A DNA stretch of 64,000 nt from Rhodoplanes serenus (GTDB lineage Bacteria > Pseudomonadota > Alphaproteobacteria > Rhizobiales > Xanthobacteraceae), in contig CAMDDZ010000011.1 in NCBI GenBank assembly GCA_945893145.1, positions 25,262 through 89,261 on the forward strand. The letters run 5' to 3'. This document shows, one piece after another, positions 1 through 8,667 of this stretch. The number at the start of each line of letters is the position of its first letter. The first letter of the stretch is position 1. Both the position numbers and the translations under genes were made by a program. The notes below the pieces were generated by a model. The model saw only the letters and a program-made list of their open reading frames with translations. It did no database searches and had not been told where the DNA came from.

Positions 1-55
1 GACATTTCTGGCCCGCACCTCGGTCGGTGCGACCGAAGTGGTCGACGACGCCTAG
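1..55 (+). CDS. C-terminal tail of an unidentified protein (partial)
   Basis: An open frame from base 2 ends at TAG 53-55 and encodes a 17-residue tail ending TEVVDDA. It runs convergently towards the MetE-like gene, whose stop lies 22 bases further on. The tail is too short to assign a family. It could be chance, but its spacing fits the end of a real plus-strand gene that starts outside the window. Confidence 0.3.
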   Translation, partial: TFLARTSVGATEVVDDA

Positions 56-76
56 CTGGGGGTCGTTCGTTTGCGT

Positions 77-1126
77 CTATCGGCCAAGCTCGCGGCGGAC
101 GATGGCTGCGCCCTCGACCATCGCCTCCATCTTCGCAAACGCCACCTGCCGCGGCAGGTACTTGAGCCCGCAATCTGGAGCCACGATCAGCCGTTCGGCC
201 GCCACGTAAGGCAGCGCGCGGCGGATGCGGTCGGCGATGATCGCAGGAGTCTCGATTGCCTGGTCTTGCAGATCGAGCACGCCCAGCACGATGCGCTTGC
301 TCGGCAACTGCGCCAGCATCGAGCAATCGAGCTTCGACTGGGCAGTCTCGATCGAGACCTGATCGACCGCCGTCGCCTCAAGCTCGGGCAGGAACGAATA
401 GCCGGACGGCTTGCTCTTCACCATCGCGCCGTAGCCGAAGCAGAGGTGCACGGCGGTGACGCCGTTGACGCCTTCGATCGCCCGGTTGATCGCCGATACG
501 CCGAAGCGCCGCGCCTTGTCCGGATAGGCCTGTAGGAACGGCTCGTCGAGCTGGACTACATCGGCGCCTGCGGCGAACAGGTCCTTGATTTCTTCGTTCA
601 ACGCGATGGCGCAGTCGATCGCGACGGCGGCCTCGTCCCCGTAGTGCTCGTCGGATAACTGCTGCGTCATGGTGAACGGGCCCGGGATGGTAATCCTGAT
701 TGGCCGACCGGTGTTGGCGCGCAGGAACGCTACGTCCCGAACCTGCACCGGGTGCCGGCGCCGGATTTTACCGACAACCCGCGGCACGATCTGGATCTTG
801 CCCGGCGTGCGCGAGGGAATTTGTGCCGGGTTGTCGCTGTCCATGCCTTCGAGCGCCGTGGCAAAGCGGTTGGAGTAGCTTTCGCGCCGCATTTCTCCAT
901 CGGTGACGACATCGATGCCGGCGCGTTCCTGGTCGCGGATCGCCAGCAACGTGGCGTCGTCCTGGGCTTGTTCGAGCCAGGGCGGATCGACGCGCCACAG
1001 CTCGCGCGCATGCGCGCGCGGCGGCACGATCTCGGTAAGGCGCTTGCGGTCGATCAGCCAATCGGGCTGCGGATAGCTGCCCACCAGTGTTGTCGGGAGT
1101 AAAGTGTTGATGCGGGTTCCGGGCAT
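77..1126 (-). CDS. Cobalamin-independent methionine synthase II (MetE C-terminal domain) family protein
   Basis: Encodes 349 residues, about the size of the catalytic C-terminal half of MetE and of stand-alone core-MetE proteins, which move methyl groups to thiols with a zinc centre. The zinc ligands expected for the family are visible: His and Cys in VHLCFG, Glu in VSIETAQ and Cys in APDCGLKYL near the C-terminus. The ATG at 1126 is chosen because residues from TTLVGSYPQP onwards match the family, whereas the longer frame upstream is low-complexity and overlaps the divergent gene. It lacks the MetE N-terminal folate-binding half, so it may use a different methyl donor or acceptor and need not make methionine. 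It stands divergent to a Bug-type binding protein, which suggests a catabolic role. Confidence 0.85.
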   Translation of the reverse strand: MPGTRINTLLPTTLVGSYPQPDWLIDRKRLTEIVPPRAHARELWRVDPPWLEQAQDDATLLAIRDQERAGIDVVTDGEMRRESYSNRFATALEGMDSDNPAQIPSRTPGKIQIVPRVVGKIRRRHPVQVRDVAFLRANTGRPIRITIPGPFTMTQQLSDEHYGDEAAVAIDCAIALNEEIKDLFAAGADVVQLDEPFLQAYPDKARRFGVSAINRAIEGVNGVTAVHLCFGYGAMVKSKPSGYSFLPELEATAVDQVSIETAQSKLDCSMLAQLPSKRIVLGVLDLQDQAIETPAIIADRIRRALPYVAAERLIVAPDCGLKYLPRQVAFAKMEAMVEGAAIVRRELGR

Positions 1127-1220
1127 GCGGCCGATGCGGTTTCTTGCTGTGCGAGTGTGGACTGGACTATCGTAAGTGACAAAGTCGTCCGCGAGAAGGC
1201 GACCGCTCCGGGAGGAATGA

Positions 1221-2195
1221 ATGATGCGCTCGAAGCGCTTGGGTGTCGTGGTTCTTGCCGCGCTATGCGTGCTCGCGGGGCACGCCGGTGCCCAATCCTT
1301 TCCTGAGCGGCCGATCACCCTGATCAATCCATATGCTGCGGGCGGTCCGGCCGATCTGCTGGCGCGCACAATCGCGGATGGCATGAGCGAGGTCCTGGGC
1401 CGCCCGATCGTCATTGAGAATCGCCCGGGGGCTGGCACAGCGATCGGCGCGAGAGCCGTGGCGCAAGCCAAGCCGGACGGCTACGTGCTGTTTATCGGCG
1501 GCTCACCTTCGCACGTGATTACGCCGGCGTTGATGAAGGACGCCAACTACGACGGCATCAAAGGCTTTACGTCGATCGCCATGGTCGCGGATGTTCCGAA
1601 TGTGCTGGTCGTTCCGCCGGACCGTCCCTACAGGACCGTGAAGGCGCTGGTCGCGGCCGCCAAGAGCGCGGACGGTAAGATGACATTTGCTTCGATTGGC
1701 GTCGGCAGCATTCCACAGTTTCTCGGCATCCTGTTGCAGCTTCGCACCGGTGTGAAGCTTGTCGAGGTGCCCTACAGGGGCGGGCAGCCGGCGGCCATCG
1801 ATCTGCTGGGGGGTCGGGTGGATATGGCGTTTCTCAATGCCCCGGCCGTCCTGTCGCAGGTTCAGGCCGGGCAGCTGCGCGCGCTCGCCGTTGCGTCCGC
1901 GGCTCGCATGAAGTCGCTGCCCGACACGCCGTCAATGTCCGAGGCCGGATACCCTGACGTCACGATGGGCACTTGGTATGGAATCTCGGCGCCGGCCGGG
2001 ACGCCGCGTGAGATCGTCGACAAGTTACACGCGGCCATCGCGCAGACACTCAGCATGCCTAAGACAAGGGAAAAGATCGAAGCGCAGGGCGTTCAGATTT
2101 TCCTGAAAGGTCCCGACGAATACGCGGCCTATCTTCAGGCCGACGCCAAGCTCATGATGGAGTTGATCAAGGCGGCCAATATTACGGCGAACTGA
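1221..2195 (+). CDS. Bug/TctC-type extracytoplasmic solute-binding protein
   Basis: 324 residues with a clear Sec signal peptide (basic MMRSKR, hydrophobic core, likely cleavage after AGHAGA) followed by the family signature FPERPITLINPYAAGGPADLLAR and ENRPGAGTAIGA. The family supplies carboxylates or similar small molecules to tripartite tricarboxylate transporters or sensors from the periplasm. No TctA or TctB membrane partner is present, so this is an orphan receptor as is common for Bug proteins. A GGAGG at 1211-1215 precedes two consecutive ATG codons (1221 and 1224); either could be the start. It is divergent from the MetE-like gene and convergent with the cupin gene. Confidence 0.93.
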   Translation: MMRSKRLGVVVLAALCVLAGHAGAQSFPERPITLINPYAAGGPADLLARTIADGMSEVLGRPIVIENRPGAGTAIGARAVAQAKPDGYVLFIGGSPSHVITPALMKDANYDGIKGFTSIAMVADVPNVLVVPPDRPYRTVKALVAAAKSADGKMTFASIGVGSIPQFLGILLQLRTGVKLVEVPYRGGQPAAIDLLGGRVDMAFLNAPAVLSQVQAGQLRALAVASAARMKSLPDTPSMSEAGYPDVTMGTWYGISAPAGTPREIVDKLHAAIAQTLSMPKTREKIEAQGVQIFLKGPDEYAAYLQADAKLMMELIKAANITAN

Positions 2196-2237
2196 TGCCG
2201 TGCCAGGCCAGAGGCTCGAAACCACGATCGCTCCCAG

Positions 2238-2738
2238 TCATGAAGCCGAGCCATCCGATTGCACGAAGCGCTGTTGCGCTTGGATCACTTCGACGTTCGC
2301 CGGACGATCGAATGACGGCGGCGTCGGTTCGCCGGGATGCCGAGGACGGCCAATGGCGCGGAACCAATCCTCCAGGCCCGGCGGCGCGATAAGCCAGAGC
2401 AGCCGCATTTGTTCTGGGCCGGTATTCGTGATCTTGTGCTGTAAACCGCGGCCAATCAAAATCATCGTTTCGGCGCGGATATCGTGGAGCTGCCCCTCGA
2501 TATCGGCTTGCCCCATACCGCGGTAGCAAAACAGCAATTCGTGGCTGCGCTCATGCGCGTGGCGACGGATATGCGCGCCCGCCTCGAGCACCTGAATCCC
2601 GGTAGAGAATGTGTCGTAAGGCGAATTGTAGGGATTAATCTTGTTGATCACGTAGCCCGTCGATGGCAACGGTTGCCAGAACGATTCGCCATCCTCTGGG
2701 CCGAGTGCAATCACGACGCCTTTGGCATGATCACTCAT
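2238..2738 (-). CDS. Cupin-domain protein, possible dioxygenase or ligand-binding enzyme
   Basis: 166 residues forming one cupin barrel. The first cupin motif is seen around residues 55-72 (GAHIRRHAHERSHELLFCYRG, with metal-binding His and Glu), and the second around 85-105. It is the last gene of the large minus-strand operon. Its ATG overlaps the end of the upstream alpha/beta hydrolase gene, with GGAGG placed just upstream of the start. Cupins in such operons are often ring-cleaving or gentisate-like dioxygenases or sugar-type isomerases. The single small domain and the lack of a known subfamily match leave the reaction open. Confidence 0.82.
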   Translation of the reverse strand: MSDHAKGVVIALGPEDGESFWQPLPSTGYVINKINPYNSPYDTFSTGIQVLEAGAHIRRHAHERSHELLFCYRGMGQADIEGQLHDIRAETMILIGRGLQHKITNTGPEQMRLLWLIAPPGLEDWFRAIGRPRHPGEPTPPSFDRPANVEVIQAQQRFVQSDGSAS

Positions 2739-3516
2739 GAGAACCTCCGTTGAGACGAAAGTGGTCGAGCAACAGCGCGTTGTAAGCATCGGCCTGGGTC
2801 TGTGGGAAGTGGTGCCCACCACGCTCAAACTTTACAAATCGCGCGCCGGCGATCTCGCCGGCCAGCACCTCGCTCAACTGGCGCGGCACCAACACGTCGT
2901 CCTCGGCCGCGATCACCAATGTGGGACTGCGGATCTGTCGCGCTCGCGTGCCGGTATCGAACGCCAGCAACGCGTCGATCCGCGCCGCGACGATCTCGGG
3001 CGGCGTGTTGTGGGCGGTGCGGACCGCTCCGTCGGAGTGCGGCAAGCCCGCGGGCAAGGTGAGGGCGGTGCCAAGATTCTCATAAGCCTCGCTGCCCATT
3101 TCGAACAAAACACGCCTGCGAAATTCAAAGATGCGAACGAAGCGCACGTCCGGCCGCGCCCAGGTGCCGCCGAGGACGAGCGACGCGATGCGGTCGGGGT
3201 ATCCGGCTGCAAGTACCTGGGCGATGGCGCCTCCGGTCGAATTGCCGACCAGATGGATACGGTTGAAGGCGAGTGCATCGATCAGCCGCAGCGTGTCGTC
3301 AGCCCATTGCTCGACACTGTACGGTGGTTGTCCCTCGCTTGCCCCGACACCTCGGTGATCGAACGTCACGGTTCGAAACTCGGAACGGAACGCAGCGACT
3401 TGCGTCTTCCAATAGGCGCCGTGGCCGCCCAGTCCTACGATGAACACGATGGGCGGACCGGCGCCGGCCTCTTCGTAGGCGAGCCGTCCGCCATCGATTG
3501 CGAGTGTTTCGCCCAT
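2731..3516 (-). CDS. Alpha/beta-fold hydrolase
   Basis: 261 residues of a classic alpha/beta hydrolase. The oxyanion HG-like region is GLGGHGAYW (residues 28-36), the nucleophile elbow is GNSTGG (Ser93), an acid is available at Asp206/207 (AEDDVLVP), and the catalytic His lies in RGGHHFPQ (residues 232-239). The start ATG overlaps the stop of the HpaB-type monooxygenase gene as TGATG, and its own end overlaps the cupin start, so translation is probably coupled. It resembles MhpC/BphD-like or 3-oxoadipate enol-lactonase-like enzymes of aromatic breakdown. An ester, lactone or C-C bond hydrolysis following ring hydroxylation is a reasonable inference. Confidence 0.9.
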   Translation of the reverse strand: MGETLAIDGGRLAYEEAGAGPPIVFIVGLGGHGAYWKTQVAAFRSEFRTVTFDHRGVGASEGQPPYSVEQWADDTLRLIDALAFNRIHLVGNSTGGAIAQVLAAGYPDRIASLVLGGTWARPDVRFVRIFEFRRRVLFEMGSEAYENLGTALTLPAGLPHSDGAVRTAHNTPPEIVAARIDALLAFDTGTRARQIRSPTLVIAAEDDVLVPRQLSEVLAGEIAGARFVKFERGGHHFPQTQADAYNALLLDHFRLNGGSHE

Positions 3517-5012
3517 CAGCCAGGATGCCGCGGAGGTGCGGATTGCGTTTGCGCGCTGCCGGTGTCGTAGCTGTCCATGAAATTTTCCACTACGGCATGC
3601 AACTCGTCCCATGGCGCGTTGATGAAATTGTAGTTGCGAACAGCGAAGGCCGGGCCGACGAAGAACTTTTCGTAAGACGTCGCACGGCTCGCATGATCCG
3701 AGCCAACCAAGTCCCAGGCCAGCTTGAATAGCTTCATGCGATCCACCGCCGCGAATTCGCCCGCAGTCCAGAATGTCTCGAACAAGCTGCGGAGCTCCGG
3801 ATCTTCGAGCACGTCGATGCTCGCCGGGAACTGGAACTGGCCGCCGCCCATGAGTTCCCGCATGATGTCGATCAGTTGCGAGTGGTTCTCCATCGCCCAA
3901 TGAATGGCCGCGTAGAGGTAACGGCGATTGAACACAACGTAGCCATTGTCGAACGGCTGGCAGGCTTCGATCTGTCCATCGACCATCGCGTTAAAGCCCG
4001 CCTCCATGGCGGCGAGGCGGGCCAACGTCTCACGCACGGCCGGGATATCCCGCGCGCCGGTGTAACGCGTCACCAGGCTCGCGACACCCAACATAAAGCG
4101 AAGCTTCGATCCGAACCGGACGTTTGATTGATGGTTGGAAATGACGTGCGCCGCGGTCTGAATATAGATGTTGCGGGATAGGGCCGGATTGTCGTGCACG
4201 ATCACCTTTTCCCACGGCACGTGCACGTCCCGGAACACCAGCATGCAATCCGATTCATCGAAGCGCGCGCTCAGCGGACGATCGAAGGGCCGCAGCCCTG
4301 TCCGGTTGAACGGCTCGCGTGACCATAACATCAATCCGGGCAGATTGAGCGGAATGACGCAGGTGATCGATTCTTTGAGTTGGTCCGGCGCCAGCGGCAT
4401 CACATTGCCGACCAGCACCTCGTGGGCATAGGCGGCGCCGCTCGCCAGCATCTTCATGCCGTTGAGCGTGACGCCTTTGTCGTCCTCGGCGGTCACCCGC
4501 AGCGCCGGCTGCGGCAGGCCTTTGGCGAGGTAATAGTCCTTGTTGCGCGCGCCCTGGGGCGGAACGATCGCGTAGGTTGCGAACAGATCGTTGCGCCGAA
4601 CATGTTGGTAGATCGACAGCAGATTGTTGCTATTGCCGCCGGGCTCGCTGTCGAACACTTCAGGCTTCATCGACAGCCCGGTGAGATTGCCGGCGAAGGC
4701 GTCGGGCGTCCGCCCCATCAGTCCAAAGCAAAAGTCGGCGATCTTGCGGTGGGCTCTGTTTCGGCGGCGCAAATCCTCCTGCGAACGCGGCCGCAGGTAG
4801 TACATGCTGTAGCGCTCGCCGTTTTCCTCGAACGTCATGACGTCGCGCAGCGCGGGATCCGCCTTCATGTCGAAGAGCGCCGCATAGGTCCTGGCGCCGC
4901 CCGCGAAGGCAGGGTGCGTGGTCTGGTCCGTGACCCGCTCTTTGCCCAAGTAGATTGCGCGGCCGTCGCGAATGCTTTCCAGGTATTCCTTGCCGGTCAG
5001 GAGCATGAGCAA
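3516..5012 (-). CDS. HpaB-type FADH2-dependent monooxygenase (4-hydroxyphenylacetate 3-hydroxylase family, large component)
   Basis: 498 residues, the usual length for HpaB/PvcC-type hydroxylases. The family's N-terminal TGKEYLESIRDGR and the middle region with the AHRKIADFCFGLMGRTPDAFAG and DRPLSARFDE stretches are visible. These enzymes use reduced FAD supplied by a separate reductase to hydroxylate phenols or related rings in the cytoplasm. No HpaC-type reductase gene is in the window, so reduced flavin must come from elsewhere. It sits between the LivK-type binding protein (73 bases upstream) and the coupled hydrolase. The substrate cannot be read from sequence; the operon also holds a UbiD-type decarboxylase, which suggests a phenolic acid. 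Two ATG codons (5012, 5006) are possible starts. Confidence 0.9.
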   Translation of the reverse strand: MLMLLTGKEYLESIRDGRAIYLGKERVTDQTTHPAFAGGARTYAALFDMKADPALRDVMTFEENGERYSMYYLRPRSQEDLRRRNRAHRKIADFCFGLMGRTPDAFAGNLTGLSMKPEVFDSEPGGNSNNLLSIYQHVRRNDLFATYAIVPPQGARNKDYYLAKGLPQPALRVTAEDDKGVTLNGMKMLASGAAYAHEVLVGNVMPLAPDQLKESITCVIPLNLPGLMLWSREPFNRTGLRPFDRPLSARFDESDCMLVFRDVHVPWEKVIVHDNPALSRNIYIQTAAHVISNHQSNVRFGSKLRFMLGVASLVTRYTGARDIPAVRETLARLAAMEAGFNAMVDGQIEACQPFDNGYVVFNRRYLYAAIHWAMENHSQLIDIMRELMGGGQFQFPASIDVLEDPELRSLFETFWTAGEFAAVDRMKLFKLAWDLVGSDHASRATSYEKFFVGPAFAVRNYNFINAPWDELHAVVENFMDSYDTGSAQTQSAPPRHPG

Positions 5013-5084
5013 TCACAACTACGCCAGCCCTCCCCGTCAACCGGGGAGGGCGATGCTTCAGTCAAAGCGTTCCCGCGAAGACGG

Positions 5085-6263
5085 TTACGATCCGGCCGGA
5101 TACGTTGCGATCAGGCTCCACTTTCCGTCCTTCATCTCGATGATGTAGACCGGCTTCAGCGCATCGCCGTTGCGACCGAACGAGATCGGACCTTCCAGCG
5201 CTGGGTAGGGCGGCATCGCGCGAAGCACATCGCGGATTGCGGTCCGCTCTGCGGCGAGCTTCGCCGGCTCGCCAGTCACTTTAGCCTCTCGCATCGCGTG
5301 GGCGTAGAACATCACGATGTCGTACGCTGCGGCGTCGAATTGCGAGGCTGCGGTACGGTCGATGCCGGCCGCCTTGGCGCGTTTGACGAACTCTTCCTCG
5401 AACTTCTTCGCCTTGTCGCTCACTCCGCCAAAGAACGTGGTCGGGATCACGGTGCCATTGCCGCTCACTCCCATGCGGGACGCGAGCTCGGAGTCGGCGA
5501 TGGTAGATCCCGCAACCAAGCGTCCGGTGTGGCCCTGACGGCGCAGCTCTTGGGCGAGCCGGATCGCAGACTCAGGTCCCGCGCCGATGCCGATCAGGTC
5601 CGTCGGCGTCGCTTTCAACTGAGAAACCTGGGCGGACAGATCGAAGGCTTGGCTCTGGAACGTGACCGCCGCTTTCATCTCCGTGCCCGCCGCCTTCATG
5701 ATGTTCGGGAGCACGATCTCGCCCATGGTCTTGGAAATGACATCGTCGGTGGCGTAAGCGACCGCGCCGGTGGCGGCGGGGTATTTCTTGTCTTGAAGCG
5801 TCTTCATCACATGCCGGAACATGTAGCCTTCGTCCGAGGTGTTACGCAGGCCGTAGGTGAATGGCTCGGCGAGCTTCGGTGCGGACGACGCCATCGACAT
5901 CATTACGATGCCGGTGCGCTCCCCAGCCGCGAACGCCACGCGGCATTCGCCCGAGCTGAACGGACCGACGATCGCCATCACCCTGTCGTCCTCAGCGAGC
6001 TTGCGGACTCCGACCACAGCCTGCTCCGGCTTTCCCGCAGTGTCGAAGCTGATGAGACGGAGCTTCTTGCCATTGATTCCGCCGGCAGCGTTGATTTCCT
6101 CAATCGCCATCTGTGCCGCGATTTCGTTGGTGCGGGCGAGCGTGGCAAACGGGCCCGCGCCCGCGAGCAAATTACCAAGCAGAATTTCCTGGGCCTGAGA
6201 CGCCTGCATGGTCATCGCGGACAGCGCTGCCGCTACCAGCAATCCTAGAAACTTCGATTTCAT
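5085..6263 (-). CDS. Branched-chain amino acid-type ABC transporter substrate-binding protein (LivK-like)
   Basis: 392 residues with a Sec signal peptide (MKSKFLGLLVAAALSAM..., cleavage after ASQA) and a type I periplasmic binding fold: AAGGINGKKLRLISFD and VVGVRKLAEDDRVMAIVGPFSSG. The ATG at 6263 is chosen for the signal peptide; the upstream extension is not protein-like. It is the receptor of the LivHMGF importer encoded immediately upstream. Such systems in catabolic operons commonly import aromatic acids instead of leucine, and the monooxygenase next door supports that here by inference. Confidence 0.93.
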   Translation of the reverse strand: MKSKFLGLLVAAALSAMTMQASQAQEILLGNLLAGAGPFATLARTNEIAAQMAIEEINAAGGINGKKLRLISFDTAGKPEQAVVGVRKLAEDDRVMAIVGPFSSGECRVAFAAGERTGIVMMSMASSAPKLAEPFTYGLRNTSDEGYMFRHVMKTLQDKKYPAATGAVAYATDDVISKTMGEIVLPNIMKAAGTEMKAAVTFQSQAFDLSAQVSQLKATPTDLIGIGAGPESAIRLAQELRRQGHTGRLVAGSTIADSELASRMGVSGNGTVIPTTFFGGVSDKAKKFEEEFVKRAKAAGIDRTAASQFDAAAYDIVMFYAHAMREAKVTGEPAKLAAERTAIRDVLRAMPPYPALEGPISFGRNGDALKPVYIIEMKDGKWSLIATYPAGS

Positions 6264-6300
6264 CGCCTTGCTCCTGTTGAATGGTTCGTGGAATTCCCAA

Positions 6301-7035
6301 TCATCCGGCAACTGTCTTGCGTTTTTCGGCGCGGCCCAGATAAGCGTCGCGCAAGGATGGATCGTCGCGCAGGTCGGATGGCGCGCCTTCCATGACTTTG
6401 CTTCCGAGCTCCAGCACATAGGCCCGATTGGCGAGCTCCAGCGCCATGTGAGTATTCTGCTCGACCAGAAGGATCGCAAGCCCGCGCTGGCGGTTCAATT
6501 CGGCAATGAGCGCAAATACGGTCCTGGTCAAAAGTGGGCTCAAGCCGAGCGATGGCTCGTCCAGCATCATAAGCTTCGGATCGGCCAAGAGGCCGCGGCC
6601 GATCGCCAGCATCTGCTGCTCACCACCGGACAGCACCGATGCGGGCAGCTGCCGCCGCGCCGCGAGGTTCGGGAAGCGCGCGTAGATTGCATCGATCTCG
6701 GCATCGACCGTGCGCGTGTCTTTGCGAGCGAATGCCCCCATCAGCAGATTCTCATGCACCGTCAGACTGGTAACGATGCGGCGCCCCTCCGGAACGAGCA
6801 CAAGCCGCTCGCGCACCCTGCGGCTGGTCGGCCAGCGCGTGATGTCGCCACCATCAAGCTTGATACTGCCGCTATCCGCTGGCTCGAGTCCCATCAGTGC
6901 CTTGAGCAGCGACGATTTGCCCGCGCCGTTGGCGCCGAGCACCGCAACGATCTCTCCGGCCGCAACCTTGAGCGAAACGCCTCGTACCGCATGAACCCGG
7001 CCGTAGCGCACGTGGAGGTCGTTCACCTCAAGCAT
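6301..7035 (-). CDS. ABC transporter ATP-binding protein, LivF-like
   Basis: 244 residues with Walker A GANGAGKS (34-41), signature LSGGEQQ (135-141) and Walker B LMMLDEP (155-161); the LVPEGRRIV stretch is typical of LivF. One of two cytoplasmic ATPases driving the Liv-type importer. The ATG at 7035 lies 8 bases inside the end of the LivG gene. The downstream binding-protein gene starts 37 bases after its stop. Confidence 0.94.
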   Translation of the reverse strand: MLEVNDLHVRYGRVHAVRGVSLKVAAGEIVAVLGANGAGKSSLLKALMGLEPADSGSIKLDGGDITRWPTSRRVRERLVLVPEGRRIVTSLTVHENLLMGAFARKDTRTVDAEIDAIYARFPNLAARRQLPASVLSGGEQQMLAIGRGLLADPKLMMLDEPSLGLSPLLTRTVFALIAELNRQRGLAILLVEQNTHMALELANRAYVLELGSKVMEGAPSDLRDDPSLRDAYLGRAEKRKTVAG

Positions 7036-7813
7036 GGGTCTGCTCCGCCGCGGCGGTGCCGAGATAGGCTTCCCGAACCAGTGCGTCCTCGCGCACCCGA
7101 TCGGGCGAGCCCTCGGCAATCTTGCGGCCGAAGTTGAGCACGACAACTTCGGAGCACAAGGCATCAACGAAATGCATGTCGTGTTCGACCACCAGAAGCG
7201 TGATGCCGCGGTCGCGGCAGATTGCCGTGATGTCCTCACGCAGCGCATCGGTTTCGGCAGGATTGAGGCCCGCCGCCGGTTCGTCGAGCAGCAGAAGACG
7301 CGGCTGTGCCATCAATGCGCGCAGCAGCTCGATCCGCTTCTGCAGGCCATACGGCAGGCTGCCGACCGTGGCGTTTTCGATCTGAGCGAGACCCGCCTCC
7401 GCAAGCGCGGCGCGCGCCTCTTCGCGCCAGCGGTTGCCGGGAATGAGATTGACCGGTTGCAGCACACCGAGGAAGCCGCTGTTACGGCAATGTTGGCCGA
7501 TCAGGATGTTCTCCAATGCGCTGAGATGAGGCATTAGACGGATATTTTGGAAGTTTCGCGCGACGCCATGATGGATGCGCCGGCGTGAGGGAATTCGCGC
7601 GATGTCGACGCCATCGAGCAGGATGCGTCCGGTATCGATCGGATAGACGCCGGTGATCAGGTTGAACACCGTCGTTTTGCCGGCGCCATTCGGGCCGATC
7701 AGGCCCGTGCACGAGCCGCGTCGGACCGAAAAGCTCAAATCTTCGATCACCGCCAAGCCGCCGAAATGCTTGCTGACGGCATCGAATATGAGGATCGGGT
7801 CGGGGCCGGTCAC
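7028..7813 (-). CDS. ABC transporter ATP-binding protein, LivG-like
   Basis: 261 residues with Walker A GPNGAGKT (40-47), a LivG-type degenerate signature SLPYGLQKR (152-160) and Walker B LLLLDEP (173-179). The longer loop around residues 110-130 and ARNFQNIRL are typical of LivG. It overlaps the permease gene at its 5' end (ATG at 7813; LivM stop at 7810) and LivF at its 3' end. It pairs with LivF to energise import. Confidence 0.94.
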   Translation of the reverse strand: MTGPDPILIFDAVSKHFGGLAVIEDLSFSVRRGSCTGLIGPNGAGKTTVFNLITGVYPIDTGRILLDGVDIARIPSRRRIHHGVARNFQNIRLMPHLSALENILIGQHCRNSGFLGVLQPVNLIPGNRWREEARAALAEAGLAQIENATVGSLPYGLQKRIELLRALMAQPRLLLLDEPAAGLNPAETDALREDITAICRDRGITLLVVEHDMHFVDALCSEVVVLNFGRKIAEGSPDRVREDALVREAYLGTAAAEQTHA

Positions 7814-8667
7814 GTGGCCTGCTCCTTGCGATCAAACTCGCTACGCAGTCCCAGAAGCCGCCGAATCTGAGTGCCGGTCACTAGGCCCTGCGGCCGCACC
7901 ACCATGACGACAATCAGGATCGCGGCGAATATGACGTAACGCCATTGCGCGCTCCCGCGCAAAAGTTCCGGCAGCAGCGTGAACACAGTGGCGCCGAGCA
8001 GCGGTCCGAGCACGCTTTGGGTGCCTCCGAACAGCACATAAAGAACGATCGAAATGGAGAGAGAAATCGAGAAATATTGCGCCTCGATGTAACTGAAGTG
8101 ATGCGCGTATAGCCCGCCGCCGATGCCGGCGATTGCAGATCCCATCGTGAACGCCGCCACTTGAAACGCGCGTACGTTAAGCCCCATCAGATCGGCCACG
8201 CGCTCATCATCGTGAACCGCCGTGATCGCGATGCCAAAGCGCGTCGAAAACAACAGCCAGACCAGACCTACGACGCCGAGCGTGAACAGCGCGATGGTCG
8301 GCAGCCGGATGAATGCCGTGACCGGATATCCGGCAGCGCCGCCGACCACTTCGAGGTTGAGGATGCCCGCCCGCACCATCTCGCCCAGCGCGAACGTTGC
8401 GAGCGCCAAGTAAATACCGCGCGTGCGCAACACCGGGACCGCAACCGCGAGTCCGACCAAACCCGCCACCGCACCCCCGAGCGGAATTGCAAGCAGCGGC
8501 GAGACCGCGAGCTGATTGCTGACAAAGGCAGAGAAGTAGCCCCCGATCACGGCGAACCCGGCAATGCCGAGATTGAGTTGGCCAGCGGCGATCGGAAGGA
8601 ACGCAGCGTAGGCATAGACGATGTTGATGGCGAGCAGGACCAGCACGCCCTCGAGATAGCCGCTCAT
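7810..8667 (-). CDS. Branched-chain amino acid-type ABC transporter permease, LivM-like
   Basis: 285 residues, with eight to nine hydrophobic segments and the BPD_transp_2 hallmarks LNLGIAGFAVIGGYFSAF near residue 31 and VLRTRGIYLALATFALGEMV near residue 80. The gene overlaps LivH at its start and LivG at its end by four bases each, so the subunits are translationally coupled. It forms the heterodimeric membrane channel with LivH. Confidence 0.93.
   Translation of the reverse strand: MSGYLEGVLVLLAINIVYAYAAFLPIAAGQLNLGIAGFAVIGGYFSAFVSNQLAVSPLLAIPLGGAVAGLVGLAVAVPVLRTRGIYLALATFALGEMVRAGILNLEVVGGAAGYPVTAFIRLPTIALFTLGVVGLVWLLFSTRFGIAITAVHDDERVADLMGLNVRAFQVAAFTMGSAIAGIGGGLYAHHFSYIEAQYFSISLSISIVLYVLFGGTQSVLGPLLGATVFTLLPELLRGSAQWRYVIFAAILIVVMVVRPQGLVTGTQIRRLLGLRSEFDRKEQAT

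Noticed and set aside
4380..6248. Long plus-strand open frame of about 620 codons
   Set aside because: It is antisense to the HpaB-type and LivK-like genes, has Arg/His-rich low-complexity translation and no family pattern; it results from GC-rich codon bias.
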